NCBI GenBank assembly: GCA_050251555.1
Contig: JBFWMN010000074.1
Coordinates: 1 to 7,819, forward strand
DNA: 7,819 nt
Reading direction: 5' to 3'
Source: UBA2137 sp050251555
GTDB lineage: Bacteria; Pseudomonadota; Alphaproteobacteria; Micavibrionales; Micavibrionaceae
Below are positions 1 to 5,876 of the stretch, piece by piece; positions within the stretch are counted from its first letter, which is position 1; every line of letters starts with the position of its first letter. The translations under genes were made by a program, and so were the position numbers. The notes beneath the pieces were generated by a model. That model was given only the letters and a program-made list of their open reading frames with translations. It was not told the origin of the DNA and did not search any database.

Positions 1-1
1 G

Positions 2-349
2 CCGCACAAATCAGCCAATGTCTTCCTGATACAGGACGGGAAGGGGAATATCTAAACCGAAAAACGCCCTGAAAAGGGCATGTTAGGGGGAATGATCGGT
101 TTTCCATGCACGGAATGGGATGAAAACGGAATAAAAAAGCAGGAAAAACCACAAGGACACATCCTTGAAAATATGCGCATCCGGCATGTCTTTACGCATT
201 TTACGCTGGAGCTGACCCCCGTCATATGTCAGGCAGACAGCCACTTTAAGGGTGAAGGCACCTTTATACCGATTGCAAACTTGAATGAGGCGGGCTTTCC
301 AACGCTTTTCAAAAAGCTTTTTCCCGTGGTAAAATCGGAGTCTGTTTGA
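2..349 (+). pseudogene. mutY: MutY adenine glycosylase, C-terminal part, interrupted by an in-frame stop
   Basis: MutY removes adenine mispaired with 8-oxoguanine; its C-terminal NUDIX-like domain recognises the 8-oxoguanine strand. Only this domain is in the window; the catalytic helix-hairpin-helix and iron-sulfur part would lie left of base 1. One frame runs from base 2 to the TGA at 347-349. It reads ANVFLIQDGKGNI, then a TAA at 53-55, then TEKRPEKGMLGGMIGFP and TEW. Further on come IRHVFTHFTLEL, the family's VRHTFTHFHLEL motif, and FPTLFKKLF, matching the usual LPTxMRK end. Similarity holds in the same frame on both sides of the TAA, so a single substitution (for example from a Tyr, Leu or Gln codon) explains it, not a frameshift. 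ATG codons after the stop fall inside the conserved GMLGGM motif, so restart there is unlikely. TAA also ends ccrM, proB and the gene at 375, which argues against codon reassignment. Family assignment is confident; whether this is true inactivation or a sequence error is open. Confidence 0.82.
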
Positions 350-374
350 ATTTTCAATAGCGCCTATATTTCCC

Positions 375-1253
375 ATGACACATAAAACCCGCCTGCTGCT
401 TTCGACACTCATCCTTACAACAAGCTGTATGTTGGGGGGCGATTTCGTACGCGCACAAACACAAAATGACGTACCGATAGCCGAAAACACCGCGGCTGAT
501 ACAACTTCAGAAACCACTACAGAAAACACTGATAACCCACACAAACAATTGAATGATTTGTATGCTAAGCCCACATACAAAAATCTGCTTAACCTGTATT
601 GGCGTAATTCGAAACTGGATGTGAAGAACCCGCGCGATCTTGACCTTTATTTGATTGTCGGGGAATGCGAGATCACAAAGAAATACCGTCAGAATGATTT
701 TGAATGGGCAGACATCCGAAAGGCGACTGCTGATTATATCCTCAGCAACAAAGCGGCATTCAATAATCACTTCCGCGTCGTGCAGCCGATCCAGTTTGGC
801 GAATATGATTTCGGGCGCGCCGGTTTTGCCATCTTGCCTGACTTTCAGTATAAGGGACTGAAATATTTCCGCATCTCAAACAATGTACCGGATGAGCGCA
901 ATTGCAGCGCCCGCATGATACTGAATGAAAACCCCGGATCATTCGCCCCTTACAATGCCGCCGTGCAGCTTGATATGCCTTACTCGCTGACATATGTACC
1001 GATGGATAAGGAGCTCTCGCAGCGTTACCTTGATTATGTGAGTGGCTTGGTCAAGAAAAACGGCGGCGCAGGGGACCGCATCGCCTATGTGACCTTTTAT
1101 CTGACACTGAACGGATTTCTAGGTACGAATGTCGACAGCTCGGCGCAATCCCGTGAGATTTCCGTTTACAGCGCGACAATTGATTATATCAGCGTCTCTG
1201 CCGATAAAGAGGGTCAATATCCGCTTTATACCAAGAGGGTGAGGCAGGAATAA
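375..1253 (+). CDS. Exported protein of unknown function
   Basis: I do not recognise this 292-residue protein with certainty. The N-terminus is a signal peptide: MTHKTR, a hydrophobic stretch at residues 7-21 and a probable signal peptidase I site after VRA at residue 27. Cys18 follows LTTS, which is not a good lipobox, so a soluble periplasmic or secreted product is favoured over a lipoprotein. Residues 36-55 are a Thr/Glu/Asn-rich low-complexity linker. The rest is a mixed globular domain rich in Tyr and Phe, with two cysteines (98 and 177) that could form a disulfide. The architecture vaguely recalls small exported DUF families such as DUF4852, but I could not confirm this. It begins 25 nt after the mutY stop on the same strand, so it may share that transcript. 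No Shine-Dalgarno sequence precedes the ATG. A TATATT at 365-370 would suit a leaderless start, but no matching -35 is seen. Its stop abuts the ccrM stop. Confidence 0.8.
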   Translation: MTHKTRLLLSTLILTTSCMLGGDFVRAQTQNDVPIAENTAADTTSETTTENTDNPHKQLNDLYAKPTYKNLLNLYWRNSKLDVKNPRDLDLYLIVGECEITKKYRQNDFEWADIRKATADYILSNKAAFNNHFRVVQPIQFGEYDFGRAGFAILPDFQYKGLKYFRISNNVPDERNCSARMILNENPGSFAPYNAAVQLDMPYSLTYVPMDKELSQRYLDYVSGLVKKNGGAGDRIAYVTFYLTLNGFLGTNVDSSAQSREISVYSATIDYISVSADKEGQYPLYTKRVRQE

Positions 1254-2402
1254 TTAATTGATGGTGTCGTGCGTCGCGTGTCCGGTTTCGGCACGCTTGA
1301 TATTCTCACGCATTTTCTCACGAAGCGCATCGATCGGGAAACGTCTACCGTCTTCGTGATAATGCCAATACGTCCAGCCGTTACAGCTTGGCGCATCCTG
1401 TAATGTTGCTCCGACCTTATGGATAGAACCACGGAAAGTATTTTTACCCTTAGAGGCAATCAATTGCCCGTCAGCGCCGATTTTCGCGGTAAAGCGATTT
1501 TGCGTATCTGTCAGTTCTTCGCCTGGCTTCAAAAGCCCTTGCTCCAACAGCCATCCGAACGGGATACGTTTTTCTTCGCGTTTGGAAGGGAGGTTCAGAA
1601 CATCTTCCTCGGCAATCGGTGCAACACCATCGATGCGTGTGCGTGCTGCCTCAATGTAGGTTTTTTCCTGTTCGATCCCGATATAGTTACGGCTCAATTG
1701 CTTGGCAACCGCACCCGTTGTTCCCGTCCCAAAGAAAGGGTCGAGAACCGTATCGCCTTTTTGCGTGCAAGATAAAATAACACGGTAGAGGAGGGATTCC
1801 GGCTTTTGCGTCGGATGGACTTTCTGGCCTTCCTCATCCTTTAAACGCTCGTGGCCTGTACAAAGCGGCAAGAACCAGTCAGAGCGCATTTGCGTGCCTT
1901 CATTCAGGGCCTTCATTGCTTCATAATTAAAGCGGTATTTGCTGTCTTTAGATTTTGCCGCCCAAATCATTGTTTCATGTGCGTTCGTAAAGCGACGGCC
2001 TCTGAAATTGGGCATCGGGTTCGATTTGCGCCAAACGACATCGTTTAAAATCCAGTATCCGAGATCCTGTAAGATCGCACCGATACGAAAGATATTGTGA
2101 TAGGAGCCGATCACCCAGATCGTGCCATTATCGCTTAAGGCATCGCGTGCGGCAGAAAGCCAGTCGCGCGTAAATTCGTCATAGGCCTGAAATGAGGAGA
2201 ACTGATCCCAGTCATCATCTACCGCATCCACCTTGGAATTGTCAGGACGGTGCAAATCGCCGCCCAATTGCAAATTATAGGGGGGATCAGCAAAGATCAT
2301 ATCAATCGAACCTGCTTCAACCTCGCGCAAGCGCTCGATGCAGTTTCCTTCAAGGATGGTATTTACTTTGCCTGTGGATGTTTTTGACTTTTGGCTTGGC
2401 AT
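1254..2402 (-). CDS. ccrM: CcrM-type DNA adenine methyltransferase (GANTC)
   Basis: This enzyme transfers a methyl group from S-adenosylmethionine to N6 of adenine in GANTC; in alphaproteobacteria it remethylates hemimethylated DNA late in the cell cycle. The 382-residue protein has the beta-class motif order, with the catalytic DPPY at 39-42 first and the cofactor-binding DPFFGTG at 221-227 later. The stretch following DPPY, containing NLQLGGDLHRPDNSKVDAV, is nearly identical to Caulobacter CcrM as I remember it. The C-terminal DNA-recognition domain typical of CcrM is present, including GSIHKVGA (325-332) and CNGWTYWHY (340-348). Compared with the 358-residue Caulobacter protein it has a short Lys/Ser-rich N-terminal extension and a slightly longer tail. 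GAGGGA at 2406-2411 provides a ribosome binding site for the ATG. It is a solitary methyltransferase with no restriction gene nearby. rnhB lies upstream, and the promoter between them is dense in GANTC. Its stop touches the stop of the convergent exported-protein gene. Confidence 0.97.
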   Translation of the reverse strand: MPSQKSKTSTGKVNTILEGNCIERLREVEAGSIDMIFADPPYNLQLGGDLHRPDNSKVDAVDDDWDQFSSFQAYDEFTRDWLSAARDALSDNGTIWVIGSYHNIFRIGAILQDLGYWILNDVVWRKSNPMPNFRGRRFTNAHETMIWAAKSKDSKYRFNYEAMKALNEGTQMRSDWFLPLCTGHERLKDEEGQKVHPTQKPESLLYRVILSCTQKGDTVLDPFFGTGTTGAVAKQLSRNYIGIEQEKTYIEAARTRIDGVAPIAEEDVLNLPSKREEKRIPFGWLLEQGLLKPGEELTDTQNRFTAKIGADGQLIASKGKNTFRGSIHKVGATLQDAPSCNGWTYWHYHEDGRRFPIDALREKMRENIKRAETGHATHDTIN

Positions 2403-2405
2403 GGG

Positions 2406-2411
2406 TCCCTC
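2406..2411 (-). promoter_or_regulatory. Ribosome binding site of ccrM
   Basis: GAGGGA on the - strand lies 3 nt before the ATG at 2402, with the GAGG core 5 nt away. It supports this start rather than an internal one. Confidence 0.5.
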
Positions 2412-2431
2412 TGTTTCATGTCAGGTCCCCA

Positions 2432-2445
2432 GAATCATGAATCAT
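2432..2445. repeat. Tandem 7-bp repeat over the ccrM -10 region
   Basis: GAATCAT occurs twice head to tail (2432-2438 and 2439-2445). Each copy contains one GANTC site. The pair covers the predicted -10 hexamer and the start of the spacer. Confidence 0.7.
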
Positions 2446-2462
2446 TGGCGAATCGCCGTCAA
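2434..2462 (-). promoter_or_regulatory. Predicted sigma-70-type promoter of ccrM
   Basis: On the - strand TTGACG (2457-2462) is followed after exactly 17 nt by CATGAT (2434-2439), a 5/6 and 4/6 match to the -35 and -10 consensus. Transcription would begin near 2427, giving a leader of about 25 nt that carries the ribosome binding site. Two GANTC sites overlap the ends of the -10 hexamer and a third sits in the spacer. No TTAA-N7-TTAA CtrA box was found in this gap. The promoter is predicted only from sequence. Confidence 0.6.
2447..2457. repeat. 11-bp dyad centred on a GANTC site
   Basis: GGCGA-A-TCGCC is a perfect inverted repeat with a single central base. Its core is the GANTC site at 2450-2454, extended by GGC/GCC arms, and it lies between the predicted -35 and -10 of ccrM. 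It could be a protein-binding dyad. It is too short, and has no loop, to act as an RNA hairpin. Confidence 0.55.
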
Positions 2463-2529
2463 GTGAAAAAGTGACGATTCTTTGAACAGAGTCAATGATT
2501 TGGAATGCGTACGAGGGGTGTATGCGCCG

Positions 2530-3189
2530 CTAAACGACTCGGGAAGCGGACTTTTCCAGAATCAAACGTACAGGTGAAAAACTTTTGCGATGATGGTCGC
2601 AGATTCCATATTCCTGAAGTGCGGCAAGGTGTTTTGCCGATCCATAACCTGCATTTGACGCCCATCCATAATAAGGATGCGCTCCATCCAGCTCTCTCAT
2701 CAGCCTGTCACGCGTCACTTTGGCAACAATTGAGGCCGCAGCAATCGAAAGCGAGCGACTGTCGCCCTTGATGACGGTTTGCACACGCGTTGTCAAAGGC
2801 GGAGCCTTATTCCCGTCGACAAGCGCCAAGGCGCAAGACTTCCCCATCATTTGATAGGCGCGGGACATTGCTAATAGAGAGGCTTGCAAGATATTGATGC
2901 GGTCGATCTCCTCGACCGATGCCTCACCAACTCCAACATGGGCATGCGCCATGATCAGGTCAAAGAGGGCCTCACGCTTCCTTTCGGTCAATTTTTTGCT
3001 GTCGTTGATTTCGGAAAGAAAGGAAAAGCGCCCGAGGTCATGACTCTCAAACATCACGGCCGCCGCAATCACAGGCCCTGCCAATGGCCCGCGACCAACC
3101 TCGTCAATCCCGCAGACGGGATTGAGGCCGCTGGCAATCTCAAGCGAAAAATCAGGATTTGAGCGTTTTTGTGACGATTTCAAAGACAT
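2530..3189 (-). CDS. rnhB: Ribonuclease HII
   Basis: RNase HII cuts RNA of RNA-DNA hybrids and starts removal of single ribonucleotides from DNA. The 219-residue protein is of normal length. GIDEVGRG at 27-34 gives the first two metal-binding acids (D29, E30) and the GRG motif that senses the ribonucleotide. NDSKKL at 62-67, LVDGN (D125) and SIVAKVTRD (D161) complete the DEDD active site. The end, with YGWASNAGYG and DHHRKSFSPVR, is also typical. The ATG at 3189 lies inside the last codons of pepN, giving a 38-nt overlap. The residues NPDFSLE just before the catalytic region resemble the N-terminus of other alphaproteobacterial RNase HII, so most of the overlapping part is probably genuine, although a TTG at codon 3 is an alternative start. 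No clear ribosome binding site is seen, which fits translational coupling to pepN. It ends with TAG, 127 nt before ccrM. Confidence 0.95.
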   Translation of the reverse strand: MSLKSSQKRSNPDFSLEIASGLNPVCGIDEVGRGPLAGPVIAAAVMFESHDLGRFSFLSEINDSKKLTERKREALFDLIMAHAHVGVGEASVEEIDRINILQASLLAMSRAYQMMGKSCALALVDGNKAPPLTTRVQTVIKGDSRSLSIAAASIVAKVTRDRLMRELDGAHPYYGWASNAGYGSAKHLAALQEYGICDHHRKSFSPVRLILEKSASRVV

Positions 3190-5776
3190 TATCAGAGAGT
3201 TTAGGCGTTGCCGCGATCCTCTCCAAGGTCTCTTTCATCAAAGCCTGCCTGTCTTGTGTATAATTGCGCCACTCTCTGAGCGGGGTCAGCATGCGTGAGG
3301 CAATCTGCGGATTGATGGTATTCAGCTCAACCACCACATCACCCAAAAACTGATAGCCTTTGCCTGATACATCATGGAAAGAGGCGGGGTTGTTCATTGC
3401 AAAGGCGGCATATAAGGACCTGACACGGTTCGGGTTCTTGATGTTGAAGTCCTTATGAGCGCGAAGCTTTGCCAGATCCTCAAAGATGCTTTCGCGTGTC
3501 GCCATGGCCTGCAACGAGAACCATTTATCAATCACGAGCGGATAATCCTTAAAGCGCGCATAGAAGTCTTCAAACGCCTGATCGCGCATGGGTGACACCA
3601 TATCGGACAGGTTTGAAAGCGCCGCAACGCGGTCTGTCATGTTGGTTGCCGTCGTATAGTGATCATAGGCAAGCTGTGCCGCTTGTGCATCACCCGCGGC
3701 AGACAAATAGCGCAGACAGATATTCTTCAGCGCTCTACGCGCCATGGCAGAAGCAGATTTATCGAACGGCCCTTTATCCTGATGGGCGGCATAGGTCTCT
3801 TTTAAAAGGGTCGCATGCGCAAGTGCCAATGAGAGGATAATCTTTTCCCGCACATCATGAATAGCTTTGGGGTCAACGGGTGCGCGATGCTGTGCGATGA
3901 CCGCAGGGTCGGGCAGGGTGAGCGCATGGGCAATCAGCGCCTTATCCGAATCTTTTTGCGCGGCTTGCGCCAGAATATCGCCGAAAGCTTGCGAGAAGGC
4001 AGCCGGGACCTCCGTGACCTTACCGTCCAGCATATCGGTGATCAAACGAAGGGCGAGCGTTTGCCCTGCCTCCCAACGATTGAAGCCGTCCGAGTCATGG
4101 ACTTGCAAGAAGCGCAGCTCTTCATCGGTTAAATCCGTAATCAGCTTCACCGGCGCCGAGAAATTCCGCAAAATGGATGGGACCGGTTTCGAAGCAATAT
4201 TATCAAACGTGAAGCTGGCACTTTCGTCCTTCAGGATACAAAGCTGCGTCGTTTGCCCATCGCCCAAATCCATATCGTCGCCATTATCGTTTAAAAGACC
4301 GAGCGCCACGGGAACGACCATCGGTTTCTTATCCGTTTGACCTGCCGTATCGGGAATGGTTTGCGCCAAAGTCAATGTAAAGCGCTTGGCGTTTTCATCA
4401 TAAGCGGTTGTTGCCGTAATGGTCGGTGTGCCCGCCTGATTGTACCAACGGAAAAACTGGCCCGTCATATCAAGGCCCGAGGCATCCGCCATACAGCCGA
4501 CAAAGTCCTCGCAGGTTACAGCCATGCCGTCATAGCGATCGAAATAAAGATCAGTTGCCTTACGATAGGTTTCTTCGCCAAGCAGCGTGTGCTGCATGCG
4601 TATGACCTCTGCGCCTTTTTCGTAAACCGTCATCGTGTAGAAATTATTGATCTCGATATAGTTATCGGGGCGGATCGGGTGCGCCAAAGGTGAGGCATCC
4701 TCAACGAATTGCGAACGGCGCAGATGGTTGACGTCTTCAATGCGCTGAACGGCACGCGAATTCATATCAGCCGAAAACTCCTGATCACGGAAAACCGTCA
4801 ATCCTTCTTTCAGCGAGAGCTGGAACCAGTCACGGCAGGTGACGCGGTTACCCGTCCAGTTGTGAAAATATTCATGACCGATTACACTTTCAACGCGCTG
4901 AAAATCCGTGTCGGTTGCCGTATCAGGGTGTGCCAGCACAAGGGCCGTATTAAAAATATTGAGCGAGGTATTTTCCATCGCGCCCATATTGAAGTCGGAT
5001 ACGGCGACGATGTTAAAGCGCTCCAACTGATATTCGCGCCCGTAAACCTCCTCATCCCATTTCATGGATTTGATAAGGCTTTCCATCGCATGCGCACATT
5101 GGCCTTCATCCCCTTTACGAACGTAGATGCGCAGATCAACGTCACGCCCTGTCATCGTTGTGAAGTGATCCTGAATATGGACAAGATCACCGACAACCAG
5201 AGCAAAGAGGTAACAGGGCTTGGGGAAGGGGTCATGCCACAGCGCATAATGACGGCCATCGCCTAAATCCCCTTCCTCAGCCAGATTACCGTTAGATAAA
5301 AGAACCGGATATTTGGCTTTGTCAGCCTCAAGACGTACTGTAAAAACGGAGAGTACATCCGGACGATCTGGATAAAATGTAATACGTCGAAACCCTTCTG
5401 CTTCGCACTGTGTGCAGAAATTACCCCCAGACTTATACACACCCTCCAAAGCCGTATTGCTCTCGGGGTCAATCTCGGTTTCAATCTCTAATGTGAAGTC
5501 CATGCCGGGATCGGAAATTGTCAGTGTTTTGTTCGTCAATTCATAATCGGCAGAGTTCAGTTCTTCGCTATTCAGCTTCACTGAAATGAGTTTGACATCC
5601 TCACCATTCAGCACCAGATCCGCCTCGTTGCGTTCACGGCGGGACACTTTCAGCTTCGAACGCACACGCGTTTTATCCTCAAAAAAGCTGAACTCCAGAC
5701 GCGTTTCCGAAATATCGTATGGGTAGGGCTGGTAATTTTTGAGATAAATGGTCTTGGGCAGATCGGTACGAAGCAT
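3152..5776 (-). CDS. pepN: Aminopeptidase N (M1 family zinc metallopeptidase)
   Basis: PepN is a cytoplasmic zinc aminopeptidase that removes N-terminal residues from peptides in the last steps of protein turnover. The 874-residue protein is close to the E. coli length (870) and colinear with it. CTQCEAEGFRR (121-131) carries substrate-pocket Gln and Glu, GAMEN is at 265-269, and the zinc site HEYFH (301-305) is followed by 18 residues and Glu324. Tyr385 in TVYEKGAE corresponds to the transition-state tyrosine. The N-terminal beta domain, the catalytic domain and the long helical C-terminal domain are all intact. There is no signal peptide. AAGGAT lies about a dozen bases before the ATG, rather far for a ribosome binding site. 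A 100-nt gap separates it from proB and contains a plausible promoter, so it may be expressed both alone and from upstream. The 3' end overlaps rnhB. Confidence 0.97.
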   Translation of the reverse strand: MLRTDLPKTIYLKNYQPYPYDISETRLEFSFFEDKTRVRSKLKVSRRERNEADLVLNGEDVKLISVKLNSEELNSADYELTNKTLTISDPGMDFTLEIETEIDPESNTALEGVYKSGGNFCTQCEAEGFRRITFYPDRPDVLSVFTVRLEADKAKYPVLLSNGNLAEEGDLGDGRHYALWHDPFPKPCYLFALVVGDLVHIQDHFTTMTGRDVDLRIYVRKGDEGQCAHAMESLIKSMKWDEEVYGREYQLERFNIVAVSDFNMGAMENTSLNIFNTALVLAHPDTATDTDFQRVESVIGHEYFHNWTGNRVTCRDWFQLSLKEGLTVFRDQEFSADMNSRAVQRIEDVNHLRRSQFVEDASPLAHPIRPDNYIEINNFYTMTVYEKGAEVIRMQHTLLGEETYRKATDLYFDRYDGMAVTCEDFVGCMADASGLDMTGQFFRWYNQAGTPTITATTAYDENAKRFTLTLAQTIPDTAGQTDKKPMVVPVALGLLNDNGDDMDLGDGQTTQLCILKDESASFTFDNIASKPVPSILRNFSAPVKLITDLTDEELRFLQVHDSDGFNRWEAGQTLALRLITDMLDGKVTEVPAAFSQAFGDILAQAAQKDSDKALIAHALTLPDPAVIAQHRAPVDPKAIHDVREKIILSLALAHATLLKETYAAHQDKGPFDKSASAMARRALKNICLRYLSAAGDAQAAQLAYDHYTTATNMTDRVAALSNLSDMVSPMRDQAFEDFYARFKDYPLVIDKWFSLQAMATRESIFEDLAKLRAHKDFNIKNPNRVRSLYAAFAMNNPASFHDVSGKGYQFLGDVVVELNTINPQIASRMLTPLREWRNYTQDRQALMKETLERIAATPKLSDNVFEIVTKTLKS

Positions 5777-5827
5777 GGGAAACGGCTTATCCTTATTTGG
5801 AATTGGGCAGGAATGACTTACCCAACA

Positions 5828-5855
5828 AAGATAAACCTTTCATTTCGCCTGTAAA
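5828..5855 (-). promoter_or_regulatory. Possible sigma-70-type promoter of pepN
   Basis: On the - strand TTTACA (5850-5855) is followed after 16 nt by TATCTT (5828-5833), a 5/6 and 4/6 match to consensus. The start would be near 5821, leaving a leader of about 45 nt. That leader contains a small inverted repeat, TTGGG at 5819-5823 region pairing with CCCAA further on. Prediction only. Confidence 0.4.
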
Positions 5856-5875
5856 GAAGGTGAGGCGCGTTTTTT
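5846..5875 (+). terminator. Terminator-like hairpin reading on the + strand
   Basis: CGCCT (5846-5850) can pair with AGGCG (5863-5867) across a 12-nt loop, followed by CG and six T (5870-5875). The order fits a weak factor-independent terminator for + strand transcripts only; on the - strand no T run follows the hairpin. All nearby genes are on the - strand, so it would stop antisense transcripts entering proB, or it may be chance. The stem is short. Confidence 0.25.
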
Positions 5876-5876
5876 A

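Larger units (their letters stand above)
2432..2493. promoter_or_regulatory. Cluster of five GANTC methylation sites upstream of ccrM
   Basis: GANTC occurs at 2432-2436, 2439-2443, 2450-2454 (all GAATC), 2476-2480 (GATTC) and 2489-2493 (GAGTC). Chance expectation for this 4-base-specific motif is one per 256 bp, about 0.24 in 62 bp. Three more lie just beyond in the 3' end of rnhB: 2536-2540, 2559-2563 and 2602-2606. The target of the neighbouring enzyme is therefore concentrated on that enzyme's own promoter. In Caulobacter, GANTC sites in the ccrM leader reduce expression when methylated, and GcrA acts with sigma-70 at methylated GANTC promoters; applying either model here is inference. Confidence 0.75.

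Noticed and set aside
66..79. GCCCT-GAAA-AGGGC hairpin that looks like a terminator after a gene ending at 53-55
   Set aside because: It encodes the conserved RPEKG of MutY and no T run follows. The frame continues as MutY beyond it, so the upstream stop is not a natural gene end.
311..322. AAAAAGCTTTTT palindrome as a regulatory site
   Set aside because: It falls in the coding part of mutY (Phe-Lys-Lys-Leu-Phe) and is explained by those codons.
80..349. Independent small gene starting at the ATG at 80
   Set aside because: The ATG lies within the conserved GMLGGM motif and the similarity to MutY extends upstream of it in the same frame.
83..580. 165-residue open frame on the - strand
   Set aside because: It overlaps both mutY and the start of the exported-protein gene and has no recognisable family features; it is a shadow frame.
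1254..2402. Restriction-modification system around the methyltransferase
   Set aside because: The neighbours are rnhB and an exported protein, no endonuclease is present, and the protein matches solitary cell-cycle CcrM.
2467..2495. Second ccrM promoter with TTGACT at 2490-2495
   Set aside because: The -35 is good, but the hexamer 17 nt downstream is ACTTTT, a poor -10.
2403..2529. CtrA binding site (TTAA-N7-TTAA) before ccrM
   Set aside because: No TTAA occurs in this gap on either strand.
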